A stretch of 36,499 bases of DNA from Treponema sp. (GCA_031282065.1 JAITEL010000060.1:1-36499), one strand, 5' to 3'; positions 24,325 to 32,585 are shown, counted from the first letter of the stretch. Program-made: numbers and translations. Notes: generated by a model not told the origin, from the letters alone.

Positions 24325-25041
24325 ATGAAAACAAACCCTACCAGCCCGTCCTGGGATCAGGTGGTCGCAGCCTTGGAAGCATGGCGGAAGGCCCTTCGGG
24401 AAGAGCCCGCCCGGGGGCAGGGTGCAGCAGGCCCCGGCTCAGAAGAACCGGCGGTCAGCACCGTGGCAGAACAATACAAGCGGGATCCCTGGGCCATCCT
24501 GGTTTCTACCATCATCAGCCTTCGTACCAAAGATGCCGTAACCTTGACCGTGTCCCAGGCTCTCTTGCAAAAGGCCCCGAATCCGGTACTTTTGGAGGCC
24601 CTTCCGGTGGAAGAAGTGGCCCGCCTGGTGTATCCTGCAGGGTTCTACCGGACTAAGGCAGCCAGCCTTAAGAAGATCGCCGGTATACTTATCGAACAGT
24701 ACCAACAGCAGGTACCGGCAACCATGGAGGAACTCCTGGCCCTTCCAGGGGTGGGGAGGAAGACCGCGAATCTGGTCTTGACCGAAGCCTTTGATCTGGA
24801 CGGGATCTGTGTGGATATCCATGTACACCGGATCAGCAACCGCCTGGGCTGGGTTACCTCAAGCACTCCTGAACAGACCGAAACCGCCCTGAGGGCGGTC
24901 CTTCCTCAGCAGTATTGGAAGGGTATCAATGCCCTGCTGGTGCTTTATGGTCAGCGCCTGTGCCGGCCGGTAAGCCCCTTCTGTTCCCGCTGCGTGATCC
25001 GGCCCTATTGTAAACGCCGGGGGGTTGAACGATCCCGCTAA
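24325..25041 (+). CDS. nth: Endonuclease III (DNA glycosylase/AP lyase)
   Basis: Nth removes oxidised pyrimidines in base-excision repair. The 238-residue product has the helix-hairpin-helix LLALPGVGRKTANLVL near residue 134, holding the catalytic lysine, the catalytic aspartate in CVDIHVHRISNRLGW near 162, and the iron-sulfur ligands CRPVSPFCSRCVIRPYC near 212 (C-x6-C-x2-C-x5-C). An N-terminal extension of ~45 residues rich in Gly, Ala and Pro precedes the catalytic core. TACAAC (24313-24318) lies six bases before the ATG, with no ribosome site. It converges with the sfsA fusion gene, six bases apart. Confidence 0.94.
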   Translation: MKTNPTSPSWDQVVAALEAWRKALREEPARGQGAAGPGSEEPAVSTVAEQYKRDPWAILVSTIISLRTKDAVTLTVSQALLQKAPNPVLLEALPVEEVARLVYPAGFYRTKAASLKKIAGILIEQYQQQVPATMEELLALPGVGRKTANLVLTEAFDLDGICVDIHVHRISNRLGWVTSSTPEQTETALRAVLPQQYWKGINALLVLYGQRLCRPVSPFCSRCVIRPYCKRRGVERSR

Positions 25042-25047
25042 GGGCTT

Positions 25048-26259
25048 TTAGGTAAGCCTCGCTCTATACCGCAGCAGCATCTCCACAAAGGCCCGGTTTC
25101 CCATAGGCGGGCGGGCCATATAAAAGAGATGGCTTTTACAGGAGCAGTCGGAACAGCCAAACCCGGGGATAGGCCGAGCCCCTAAGGCAGTAAGGCTTCC
25201 GGCGAGTTCACATTCCCGGTTTTGGTAGGCCATTATGGGCAGGGCTTTGATGGTCCTGCTATGGGGGGTGAGATAATCTATATGCCAGTGCGGGTGTTTT
25301 CGCACTTTTCGCAGGTGCCGCTTGATCCGGTGGGATAGGTTTTTTTGTGCAGACCCGGCGTACACATACCAGCCGGGGGCAAAGGTACGGGTACCCAGGG
25401 ACCCCACAGAAACGCTCTTTTCCTGGACTACTTCCAGGAGTATCAGGTAATTCCCCCGGTTGCTTTCGGCTAAGGCCCCGTGACTGAGATCCACCGGCAC
25501 ATAGGGAGCGGCCAGGACCGCCTCCCCTTGAGGCGTACACCGAAGCAGGCTGGCATGGATCTGTACGGTACCGGTCTTAGGCTGGAGTATCCCCGGGGTA
25601 TTCTGGCCTGGGGGCCCTGCGGCCACTCCATACCGGCTGAGCCCTGCGGCAAAGAGGGGATCCGTGTGCAGGTTTGGGATGAACACCCGGGGATCGCCAT
25701 GCATAATGACAAAGACTACATGCCCCCAATACCCCTGCGTGCTCAGGGCTGCCAGTTCTTCCAGATGCTTCAGCGCACGGGTACTGGGCGCATCGGGAAA
25801 CATAGCCACCTGGTTTTCCACCAGAGAACAGGCTTTCACCTCAACCAAATGGGGACGGTTTTCTGCATCCAGTCCCAGGAAATCAAAGCGGGAGGAACCT
25901 GCCTTATACTCAGGGTGCAGTTCCTTCAGGCCGGGGATAATCTGGTGCAGGATCAGGGCCTCTGCCGCCCGGTTGGCCCGGGATGCAAAAAGGGGAACCA
26001 CCCCGTTGCGGTAATAGAGTCCCCCTATGGTCCAGCTGGTCTTGGGCCGGGAAGAGGTTTTTGCTGAAGGGGCTTGCCCTCGTTTTTCCAGGATCAGCCT
26101 CAGCCCGGGAAAGAGGAATTCTATAAGCCGTCCTGGATTGGGGCAATGACAGGGCAGTTCCTCATCGCCGTCCCGGGTAATGATGAGAAAGCGGTTGGGC
26201 CGGGTGAGAAAGATCCCTTCCCGGTCATTGGTAAAAAGCCGTACCTGGTCCTTGTCCAT
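25048..26259 (-). CDS. SfsA-DUF123 fusion protein
   Basis: Residues ~1-245 are SfsA-like: FLTRPNRFLIITRD, PCHCPNPGRLIEFLFPG near 38, a core with SRFDFLG near 151 and HLVEVKACSLVE near 165 (E-x-K of a PD-(D/E)xK nuclease fold), and MFPDAPSTRALKHLEEL near 182. Residues ~285-403 match DUF123, a GIY-YIG-related domain: GNYLILLEV near 290, PGWYVYAGSAQ near 319, RHPHW-like HPHWHIDYL near 348 and a cysteine-rich FGCSDCSCKSH near 376. Either half alone is usually a whole protein. The N-terminal half is a possible DNA-binding nuclease, and the C-terminal half has lost or altered the tyrosine pair. ATG 26259 directly follows the exporter stop; AAAGG lies eight bases upstream. Confidence 0.84.
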   Translation of the reverse strand: MDKDQVRLFTNDREGIFLTRPNRFLIITRDGDEELPCHCPNPGRLIEFLFPGLRLILEKRGQAPSAKTSSRPKTSWTIGGLYYRNGVVPLFASRANRAAEALILHQIIPGLKELHPEYKAGSSRFDFLGLDAENRPHLVEVKACSLVENQVAMFPDAPSTRALKHLEELAALSTQGYWGHVVFVIMHGDPRVFIPNLHTDPLFAAGLSRYGVAAGPPGQNTPGILQPKTGTVQIHASLLRCTPQGEAVLAAPYVPVDLSHGALAESNRGNYLILLEVVQEKSVSVGSLGTRTFAPGWYVYAGSAQKNLSHRIKRHLRKVRKHPHWHIDYLTPHSRTIKALPIMAYQNRECELAGSLTALGARPIPGFGCSDCSCKSHLFYMARPPMGNRAFVEMLLRYRARLT

Positions 26260-27180
26260 CTAGGAAGCCTTTGCAAGACCGGTGATACGCTCCCACTGAG
26301 CCGCGACCATGCCGCAGAACATGCAGATGAAACCTAAAAGGGTCCATGAACCCAGGGGTTCGGCCAGGATGAGACAGCCCCCCAGGGCGGCAAAGACCCC
26401 TTCCAGACAGAGGATGATCGTGGCGTGGGCAGGAGGGGCATCCTGCTGGGCTACAACCTGGAGGGTATAGGCAATACCCACAGACGCTAAGCCGCCATAG
26501 AGCAGGGGAACCAGCCCCTGCACCACCGCATCAAGAGAGAGGGATTCCCGTGTCCCCAGGGCCAGGGCCAGGGAACAGAGACCGCACCAGGCAAATTGGC
26601 CTGCCGAGAGGATGAGGGGATCCACCCGTTCTACCAAGCGGTCAATCACCAGGACATGAAAGGCCCAAAAGATGGCCCCTACCGCGGTAATCAGGTCTCC
26701 CATATTGACGGACTGCATGTTCCCCCCGGTGCTGAGGAAAAAAAGCCCCGTGAGCGTACAGACCGCACCGATCCAGGTAGCCGGTCCGGTTTTTCTTTTC
26801 AGGGCAATGCCGAAGAGGGGGACCAGCACCACATACAGCCCGGTGATGAACCCGGAGTGTCCTGCGGTAGTGGAGAGTATCCCTACCTGCTGCAGGGAGG
26901 CGCCCATACAGAGACAGCTTCCGGCCAGCACCGAAGCCCCTATCCACAGCCCTTTCCCCGCGCTTTGGCTTTGCAGGGATGAGGATGTATCGGATTGAGG
27001 AAGGAGCTTTCTGAGGATAATAAGGGGGAGCAGGGAAAAGCTCCCCAGAATGAACCGTATCCCGTTAAAGGTAAAGGGGCCCAGGTATTCCATACCCGTA
27101 CGCTGAGCTACAAAGGCAAAACCCCAGATACAAGCGGTTACCAGCAAGAGCAGATCCGCCCGGATTGTGCGTTTATGCAT
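26260..27180 (-). CDS. EamA/DMT-family exporter
   Basis: The 306 residues form ten hydrophobic segments in two EamA repeats. The first starts LLLVTACIWGFAFVAQRTGM and continues FNGIRFILGS; the second starts near residue 155 (GDLITAVGAIFWAFHVLVI) and ends with PLGSWTLLGFICMF. Such proteins export metabolites or amino acids; the substrate is not predictable. TATGCT (27197-27192) lies 11 bases before the ATG and GAGGG lies in between, so a short leader is likely. The stop touches the start of the sfsA fusion gene, forming a two-gene unit. It is a second DMT exporter beside the broken one at 116-255. Confidence 0.9.
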   Translation of the reverse strand: MHKRTIRADLLLLVTACIWGFAFVAQRTGMEYLGPFTFNGIRFILGSFSLLPLIILRKLLPQSDTSSSLQSQSAGKGLWIGASVLAGSCLCMGASLQQVGILSTTAGHSGFITGLYVVLVPLFGIALKRKTGPATWIGAVCTLTGLFFLSTGGNMQSVNMGDLITAVGAIFWAFHVLVIDRLVERVDPLILSAGQFAWCGLCSLALALGTRESLSLDAVVQGLVPLLYGGLASVGIAYTLQVVAQQDAPPAHATIILCLEGVFAALGGCLILAEPLGSWTLLGFICMFCGMVAAQWERITGLAKAS

Positions 27181-27353
27181 GCCCTCAGGGTAGCATAGGC
27201 CCAGGATCTTGGGGAAGAGGGAACCGGGGGTACATGCTCCGCTAAGGGCCCGGCCCTATCCCGGTGGCCGGCTAGGGATCTGCCCAGTATGATGCAAGCA
27301 ATCCCCGGAGAATCCATGCCCGTCTTGAGCCTAAGCCATCTGCCAAGGGCTTA

Positions 27354-27458
27354 AAAGCAGCTACCGACAGGCTGGAAGTAGCTACCGATGGGACAAAAGT
27401 AGTTACCGATGGGGTAAAAGTAGTTACCGGTGAGGTGGAAGTAGATACCCGCGGTCTG
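27354..27458. repeat. 21-bp minisatellite, five copies
   Basis: Units start at 27354, 27375, 27396, 27417 and 27438. The best-kept unit is AAAGTAGTTACCGATGGGGT plus A, with a partial dyad TTACC-GAT-GGGGTA. It is part of the 565-base gene-free stretch 27181-27745. The first 170 bases of that stretch (27181-27350) show only the exporter promoter. The array is followed by the riboswitch promoter. In one frame it encodes heptads such as KVVTDGV, but no start codon precedes them. Confidence 0.9.
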
Positions 27459-27471
27459 TTTGTACTTACGC

Positions 27472-27501
27472 TTGACTATAGGCTAAACAAGGGGTTATGG
27501 T
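27472..27501 (+). promoter_or_regulatory. Promoter before the cobalamin riboswitch
   Basis: TTGACT (27472-27477), an 18-base spacer and TATGGT (27496-27501). Initiation near 27508 would put the riboswitch at the 5' end of the transcript. Confidence 0.6.
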
Positions 27502-27504
27502 AGT

Positions 27505-27690
27505 TTCAGCGTGTATTCGAGGAAGGGGGTGCAAGTCCCCCGCTAGTCCGTAACTGTGATTGGAACGTCGTGAAAAGATGAAGCTGTGCTGCCCTTGAAG
27601 GCCACCGGCGTAAGCCGGGAAGGCCGGCAGCCCGAAGCGCGGGTTTTCCCCGCCTGAAGCCATAAGCCGGGATATTTTGGTACACCGAAC
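27505..27690 (+). ncRNA. Cobalamin riboswitch
   Basis: The conserved core of the B12 element is visible: GGAAGGGGGTGCAAGTCC (around 27521-27538), then CCCGCTAGTCCGTAACTGTG with the CTGTGA of the B12 core, and near the 3' end GAAGCCATAAGCCGG (27656-27670). GTGTA (27511-27515) can pair with TACAC (27681-27685) as the closing P1 stem. A GC-rich hairpin (GCGGG-TTTT-CCCCGC near 27640) lies between. Identification is by motif comparison from memory. Downstream, a strong ribosome site (CCGGAGGA, 27731-27738) precedes a tiny ORF, so control could be translational. No B12-related gene follows. Confidence 0.85.
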
Positions 27691-27745
27691 ACCGGGGCGT
27701 TTCAATAGTTTCTTAGGTTTCGACGACAGACCGGAGGAATCCTAA

Positions 27746-27781
27746 ATGACTGTTTACGCTTTGCCTATAGATTATAGATAG
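27746..27781 (+). pseudogene. Eleven-codon ORF downstream of the riboswitch, possible remnant of the original target gene
   Basis: CCGGAGGA lies seven bases before ATG 27746, and the ORF reads MTVYALPIDYR then TAG. The start resembles the first residues of certain 4Fe-4S ferredoxin-like subunits (aromatic, then hydrophobic, then ID-Y), but this is too short to prove. It is either a leader peptide or the broken 5' end of the gene the riboswitch once controlled. Confidence 0.35.
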
Positions 27782-27797
27782 CGGGTAAGGAGGTTAA

Positions 27798-28019
27798 ATG
27801 CCGGTGTATTTACCCTTACCATACACATGTAGAGGAGACTCAAGTGATAATTTCCGACTTTATTTCAATCGTTCTGGCAATGGCCGGCACGATGTCTGGT
27901 ATAATCCTCATACCAACAGAACCTTTGTACTATCTGATAAAATAAAATCCAGATATAGGGCAAATGAAATAATGAAGCACGCAGGTATAGATATTTCGTA
28001 TAGCAAGAGGAGGTTTTAG
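27798..28019 (+). CDS. HicA-like small protein (orphan)
   Basis: The C-terminal half of the 73 residues resembles the HicA mRNA-interferase fold: GNGRHDVWYNPHTNRTFVL, with the G-x-H-x-x-W/Y core, then IKSRYRANEIMKHAGI. The usual first helix (S-x-x-L-I-K-L-L-x-x-x-G) is not evident before it, so the N-terminus may be decayed or replaced. No HicB antitoxin is next to it. TAAGGAGG gives a strong ribosome site six bases before the ATG. The debranching-enzyme gene starts one base after its stop. It could be a degraded toxin or just a HicA-like RNA-binding domain. Confidence 0.5.
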   Translation: MPVYLPLPYTCRGDSSDNFRLYFNRSGNGRHDVWYNPHTNRTFVLSDKIKSRYRANEIMKHAGIDISYSKRRF

Positions 28020-28020
28020 T

Positions 28021-30189
28021 ATGCCATTTGAAGATTGTGTCCTGGAACCAGGGAAAGCCCTGCCCGTAGGGGCCTCGCTAACCAGCCGGGGGGTGAACTT
28101 TTCCGTGTTTTCCCGTAATGCCTACTCGGTTACCCTGGTGCTTTTTGCCTCTCCTGCACCGGATAGCCCCTACAAGCAATGGAAGCTGGATACAAAGATA
28201 AACCGAACCGGGGATATGTGGCATTGCCACATCCAGGGGCTGAGGGCCGGGGCCCTCTACCTCTATTTGGTAGACGGCCCTTATATCCCGGAAAAGGGCT
28301 TTCGCTTTAATTGCCACAAATCCCTGCTCGATCCCTATGCCAAGGCCCTCACGGACTTACGCGGCTGGGACCTGCGCTCATGTATGGGCTACAACCCGGA
28401 GGATCCCCTGGGGGATATCTCCTTCTCCCCCTACGATGACCTCCATACCCAGCCGCGCTGCATCGTGGTAGACGATGCCTTTGACTGGCAGGGAGACAGG
28501 CCCCTTAACTATCCCCTGCGTTTCAGTGTGCTCTACGAAACCCATGTCCGGGGTCTTACCAAGCATCCTAACTCCGCGGTGGCCCATCCGGGCACCTACC
28601 GGGGGGTGATAGAGAAGATACCTTTCTTTAAGGAGCTGGGTATCACCAGCCTGGAATTCCTGCCCATTCAGGAATTCAATGAACGAGAACAAACCCGTAT
28701 AAACCCCCGGACCGGGGAGCCCTTGCTGAACTATTGGGGCTACTCCACGGTGGCCTTCTTTGCCCCCAAGGGTTCTTATGCTTCGGATACCAGCCCCGGA
28801 GGACAGGTGAGGGAATTCAAGGAGATGGTCCGGGAACTGCATAAGGCAGGGCTTGAGGTGATCCTGGACATCGTGTTTAACCATACGGCCGAAGGGAATG
28901 AGCAGGGCCCCACCTTCTCCTTCCGGGGCCTGGATAACAGCATCTATTATATCTTGGATGAAAACAAGCGCTGCTATAAGAACTATTCCGGCTGCGGCAA
29001 TACACTCAACTGCAACAACCCGGTGGTTCGCTCCTTCATCCTGGACTGTCTTCGCTACTGGGTCATAGAGATGCACGTAGACGGCTTCCGCTTTGACCTG
29101 GGCTCTATCTTGGGGCGGGATCAGCAGGGGCATCTCATGGAAAATCCCCCCACCTTGGAACGGATCGCCGAAGATCCGGTTCTGCGGCATACCAAGATCA
29201 TTGCGGAAGCCTGGGACGCGGGCGGGGCCTACCAGGTGGGCTGGTTCCCCGGAGGCCGCTGGGCAGAATGGAACGACCGCTACCGGGATGATGTACGCAA
29301 ATACTGGCGAGGGGATGCCCACCAGACCCGGCACTTGGCCACGCGGCTTGCCGGGAGTTCGGATCTGTACCTGCGAGACGGGAGAAAGCCCTTTCACTCG
29401 ATCAACTTCATCACCAGCCACGACGGGTTCACCCTCAAGGACCTGGTCTCCTACGCGCACAAACACAACGAGGAAAACGGCGAGTATAACCGGGACGGGA
29501 ATGATACGAATTACAGCGCGAACTATGGCTTTGAAGGCCCCTCATCGAACAGCGCGATAGAGTCGGTGCGGGAGCGGATCATGAAGAACTACATTGCGAC
29601 CTTGATGGTTTCTTTAGGAACCCCCATGCTTCTGGGAGGGGATGAGCTGGGACGGACCCAAGGGGGAAACAACAACGCCTATTGCCAGGATAACGAGATC
29701 TCCTGGTATGACTGGTCTTTGCTTGAGCAGAACCGGGGCCTTTTCCGCTTTGTCAAGGAGATGATCGCCTTCCGGCTTCGCCACCCGGGGTTCATGCGCC
29801 CGGAGTTTTACACGGGCAAGGACGGCAACTACAATGCGATTCCCGATATAAGCTGGTTCGATGAAACCGGGAAGGCCCCTGATTGGGAAGCCCTAGGCTC
29901 GTGTCTGGCCCTGCGCATGGACGGCAGCAAGGCGGATATCCTGGCGGACCGGGATGACCATGATTTCTTCATCATGTTCAACGCCGGGGAAAGGCAGGTT
30001 CCCTTTAAGGTATGCCCTCCCCTGGAAGGCAAGCCCTGGGTCAGGATCATTGATACGGGCCTTCCCTCTCCAGAGGATATTTACCCCCTCGGCAAGGAGG
30101 CGGCCCTGGCCCATCCTGACTTCTACCTCACCAAGCCCCGAAGCATGGTGGTCTTACTTTCCCGCCCTCCAGCCCCCCAGGGGGTTTAA
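28021..30189 (+). CDS. glgX: Glycogen debranching enzyme (GlgX/isoamylase, GH13)
   Basis: This 722-residue protein hydrolyses alpha-1,6 branches of glycogen. An N-terminal CBM48-like domain (GASLTSRGVNFSVFSRNAYS near residue 17) precedes the GH13 barrel. VILDIVFNHTAEG near 279 is region I, MHVDGFRFDLGSILG near 349 holds the nucleophile aspartate, KIIAEAWDAGG near 394 the acid glutamate, and FITSHDGFTLKDL near 462 the third carboxylate. GAGGAGG lies upstream of the ATG. The last codons (QGV) come from a dispersed repeat. It may be controlled by the upstream cobalamin riboswitch if transcription reads through, which would be unusual. Confidence 0.95.
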   Translation: MPFEDCVLEPGKALPVGASLTSRGVNFSVFSRNAYSVTLVLFASPAPDSPYKQWKLDTKINRTGDMWHCHIQGLRAGALYLYLVDGPYIPEKGFRFNCHKSLLDPYAKALTDLRGWDLRSCMGYNPEDPLGDISFSPYDDLHTQPRCIVVDDAFDWQGDRPLNYPLRFSVLYETHVRGLTKHPNSAVAHPGTYRGVIEKIPFFKELGITSLEFLPIQEFNEREQTRINPRTGEPLLNYWGYSTVAFFAPKGSYASDTSPGGQVREFKEMVRELHKAGLEVILDIVFNHTAEGNEQGPTFSFRGLDNSIYYILDENKRCYKNYSGCGNTLNCNNPVVRSFILDCLRYWVIEMHVDGFRFDLGSILGRDQQGHLMENPPTLERIAEDPVLRHTKIIAEAWDAGGAYQVGWFPGGRWAEWNDRYRDDVRKYWRGDAHQTRHLATRLAGSSDLYLRDGRKPFHSINFITSHDGFTLKDLVSYAHKHNEENGEYNRDGNDTNYSANYGFEGPSSNSAIESVRERIMKNYIATLMVSLGTPMLLGGDELGRTQGGNNNAYCQDNEISWYDWSLLEQNRGLFRFVKEMIAFRLRHPGFMRPEFYTGKDGNYNAIPDISWFDETGKAPDWEALGSCLALRMDGSKADILADRDDHDFFIMFNAGERQVPFKVCPPLEGKPWVRIIDTGLPSPEDIYPLGKEAALAHPDFYLTKPRSMVVLLSRPPAPQGV

Positions 30190-30306
30190 AGCCAATGACG
30201 GGCAGTGGTGATGAGGAAGCGAAGAGCCCCTTGCTTCTGGATGAGCGATGAGCAGGACGCACTACCGGGGGGCGTGTGGGGGGACCTTCGGCCCCCCATA
30301 TATTCC
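30174..30306 (+). repeat. Dispersed GC-rich repeat, copy 2 (~130 bp), overlapping the 3' end of glgX
   Basis: It matches copy 1 (8730-8605, minus strand) across nearly its whole length, with small length differences only. The first bases contain the final codons and the TAA of glgX in GGGGGTTTAAAGCC. It ends in a hairpin and an ATATATT stretch between the convergent glgX and chemoreceptor genes. Confidence 0.8.
30278..30297. terminator. GC-rich hairpin between convergent glgX and the chemoreceptor gene
   Basis: GGGGGG pairs with CCCCCC around an ACCTTCGG loop region, a TTC(G)-type loop with one bulged A. It could serve as a terminator for both strands. It has no long U-tract, only ATATATT on the plus strand. 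Confidence 0.55.
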
Positions 30307-30312
30307 GGGGGC

Positions 30313-32070
30313 CTAGGCGGGACCTTCTCCCACCAGTCCCTTTGCCTTATCCAGCAGTTCCCCTATGTGCAAGCTGGCAAGCCGCACCTCCCGCACCCGT
30401 TCCGTTACGTCGTGGGATATGCCGGTCAGCGCGGCTACCTCCTTGTGAATGGCCTCACTCCCCGCATCTATGGCGCCGCTTCCCGCCTTCACCTGATCGG
30501 TCATCTCCTGTATGGCCTGTAAGCCCTGGAGAATCTGACTGCCCTCTGCCGCCTGTTCCTCCACTGCCTTATGGATGAGGCTGAAGGAGGTATTCATGGT
30601 GTGTATCTCCGTAAAGATCGCCTCCATAGCCGCCAGGGTCTCCCCGGAAACCCCGCTTATCCGGCCCACGGACTGCACCATGGCGTTAATCTCCGTGTAA
30701 ATCCCCTTGGACTCCTGAGCGGCTAATTCCGCCAGCTTGCGAATCTCCCCGGCCACCACCGCAAAGCCCTTGCCCGCTTCCCCGGCATGGGCCGCCTCTA
30801 TGGCGGCATTCATAGCCAAAATGTTGGTTTGCGCCGCTATGTTGGCAATGCTCTGATTGGCGCTCTGGAGCGATGCGGATCGGCGCTCCATCCCCGTGAG
30901 TTCCTCGCTCAGCCGGGACAAGAGCCTGTGCCCGGCCTCAGTGGAGCTGCTTAGGGCCTGAGTCGTCTCCCCGGCCTGGGTAGCAATGGAACGGATGGAC
31001 CTTATGTTGGCGACCATCTCTGCTATGGCCGCAGAGGATTGGTTAAGGTGTTCCTTCTGAATCTTGACCGCCTGATCCAGAGACTGGATATGGGTAACAA
31101 TATCCGCCAGAGAACCGGCGCTCTGCTTCACCGATTGGAGCTGCGAGTCCGCTTGGGTCTGGACGAGCTGCATGGAACCATTAATCACCGAGAGGGACTC
31201 GGAGGATTGGTGGACTATGGCCTTGAGGTTCTTGTCGGCAGCAGCCATTTGCATGCGGTGGGACTGATGGAGGCCGGCTAGGGTCTCCCGGAGTTTGTCC
31301 CGGATGTGCAGGAGGGAACGCTGGAGAAGGCCCAGCTCGTCCTTTCGTATACGGGACAAGGTCACGTCAAAGTTGAGCTGTACCAAGGCGCCGGCGATCT
31401 GTTCCACCTCTTTAATGGGCTTAATCAGGGAGGAGGAGATCCCAAAGACGATAAGGCCCGCAGCGATACTGGCCGCTATCATGCCCAACAGGAAGGCCCT
31501 GAGGGCACGCTGTTCGAGGGCTTTGACGAAGGAGACTTCATAATCCAGCCCCAGAATGCCGATGCACTGTCCGTCTTTGATAATGGGGTAGGCCAGGGAT
31601 ACCAGGGTTCCCCACTCGGTATCCACCGGGGTTTTGCTTATATGTATGGTTTTACTTCGGTGGGCTATTTCGAAATCCGGGCCCAGGTCTTCATTCGTAT
31701 AGAGGGGATTGAGCAAGGTGTCAGGGTTTTCCGGGGTAGCATCGGCATCCAAGAGAAACTGCCATTTACCCTCAACCGGTTTCAGATAATAAATATAGAT
31801 CATATTGAAAGCCACCCGTATCTGGTCAAAGGCGACGTTTATTGCCCAGAACGAATCAGACGAGGCTCGGGCTTCCCGCTCAAGATAGGCAGGATCCGCC
31901 AAGATTGGGTATTGAGCCTCGATCATGGCCGCCACCCGCTTCAGGGTGTCTTCGTAGGTGTCCTTGATGTACCTATTGTATTGAATATACATAAGCAGTC
32001 CTACTCCAAAGGCCGCTGCAATCGTTAATCCCACAAAAACCAAAAAAAACTGTGTTCTCAGACTCTTCAT
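30313..32070 (-). CDS. Methyl-accepting chemotaxis protein
   Basis: A 585-residue chemoreceptor. Helix 1 is at residues ~8-27. The periplasmic sensor at ~30-190 has cache-type features ([34 protein letters not shown]). Helix 2 is at ~193-213, followed by a HAMP domain with [17 protein letters not shown]. The signalling hairpin tip is near 410-440: [20 protein letters not shown] followed by [19 protein letters not shown]. It binds an unknown ligand and signals to CheA. AAGGAGTG lies about six bases before the ATG. No methylation-enzyme binding pentapeptide is seen at the C-terminus. Confidence 0.95.
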   Translation of the reverse strand: MKSLRTQFFLVFVGLTIAAAFGVGLLMYIQYNRYIKDTYEDTLKRVAAMIEAQYPILADPAYLEREARASSDSFWAINVAFDQIRVAFNMIYIYYLKPVEGKWQFLLDADATPENPDTLLNPLYTNEDLGPDFEIAHRSKTIHISKTPVDTEWGTLVSLAYPIIKDGQCIGILGLDYEVSFVKALEQRALRAFLLGMIAASIAAGLIVFGISSSLIKPIKEVEQIAGALVQLNFDVTLSRIRKDELGLLQRSLLHIRDKLRETLAGLHQSHRMQMAAADKNLKAIVHQSSESLSVINGSMQLVQTQADSQLQSVKQSAGSLADIVTHIQSLDQAVKIQKEHLNQSSAAIAEMVANIRSIRSIATQAGETTQALSSSTEAGHRLLSRLSEELTGMERRSASLQSANQSIANIAAQTNILAMNAAIEAAHAGEAGKGFAVVAGEIRKLAELAAQESKGIYTEINAMVQSVGRISGVSGETLAAMEAIFTEIHTMNTSFSLIHKAVEEQAAEGSQILQGLQAIQEMTDQVKAGSGAIDAGSEAIHKEVAALTGISHDVTERVREVRLASLHIGELLDKAKGLVGEGPA

Positions 32071-32120
32071 AGTACACTCCTTGTAAGGTATTGGAATGCC
32101 CTAAGCAGCAGGCTCACGGC

Positions 32121-32288
32121 CTTAACCCGCAGGGTAGTGCGCTTAACCTACGGGTTAGTGGCCTTAACCGGCAGAGTAGCGTTCTTAACCTACGGGTTAG
32201 CGTTCTTAACCTACGGGTTAGCGGCCTTAACCGGCAGAGTAGCGTTCTTAAGCTGCCGGTTAGCGGTCTTATCCTATAGGGTAAGCGT
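32121..32288. repeat. 21-bp minisatellite with dyad, eight copies
   Basis: Eight 21-base units run from 32121 to 32288; the typical unit is CTTAACCTACGGGTTAGCGT plus one base, with a perfect dyad TAACC-TAC-GGGTTA (CTTAACC...GGGTTAG). Two unit types alternate (ACCTACGGG and ACCGGCAGAG). It fills part of the 583-base gap between the chemoreceptor and asd, which are divergent. One frame encodes heptads such as LNLRVSG, but this is thought to be an effect of the repeat period. Confidence 0.94.
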
Positions 32289-32539
32289 CTCCTGCCACCG
32301 GGAATAAGGCCTGTCCCCGGGTACAGCATGCTGCTTGCAGTCAATACCGAGGATACCCCTTGGAATAGCGGGCATTCCCGGCAGGCAAAGTACCCTTCCC
32401 TGTTGCGCCGCCGCAGAGCCCCCAAGGCCGGGGGAGCGACAAAACAGCGCAGCCTATCTGCTCTTCAGCTTCACGGTATCTACACTAGCATACTTATTGC
32501 GGAAGATCACGGGAAGGAGCCCTCTTTTCAGGAAAAAAA

Positions 32540-32585
32540 CTCCCCCTCCAGGGCTAGTCTTTACCCCCGGAGGGGAGGGTATACT
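32540..32585 (+). promoter_or_regulatory. Hairpin and -10 element upstream of asd
   Basis: CTCCCCCTCC (32540-32549) pairs with GGAGGGGAG (32569-32577), with one bulged C. It is followed at once by TATACT (32580-32585). A transcript from here would carry a ~60-base leader before asd. No good -35 is seen. The hairpin DNA would lie in the promoter, so it may be an operator or cruciform. Confidence 0.45.

Noticed and set aside
27466-27705. Minus-strand frame over the riboswitch
   Set aside because: The plus-strand riboswitch core explains the sequence conservation; the frame has no coding features.
27798-28019. A HicAB toxin-antitoxin system
   Set aside because: No HicB gene lies on either side, and the HicA-like protein lacks a normal first helix.
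28378-29466. Long minus-strand frame opposite glgX
   Set aside because: It lies entirely inside a well-supported GH13 gene, has no ribosome site or family features, and is explained by high GC third positions.
32091-32279. Possible 62-residue protein with LNLRVSG-type heptads
   Set aside because: It is encoded by the 21-bp array, whose period is a multiple of three, so an open frame is expected by chance. The start would be TTG with a poorly spaced ribosome site.
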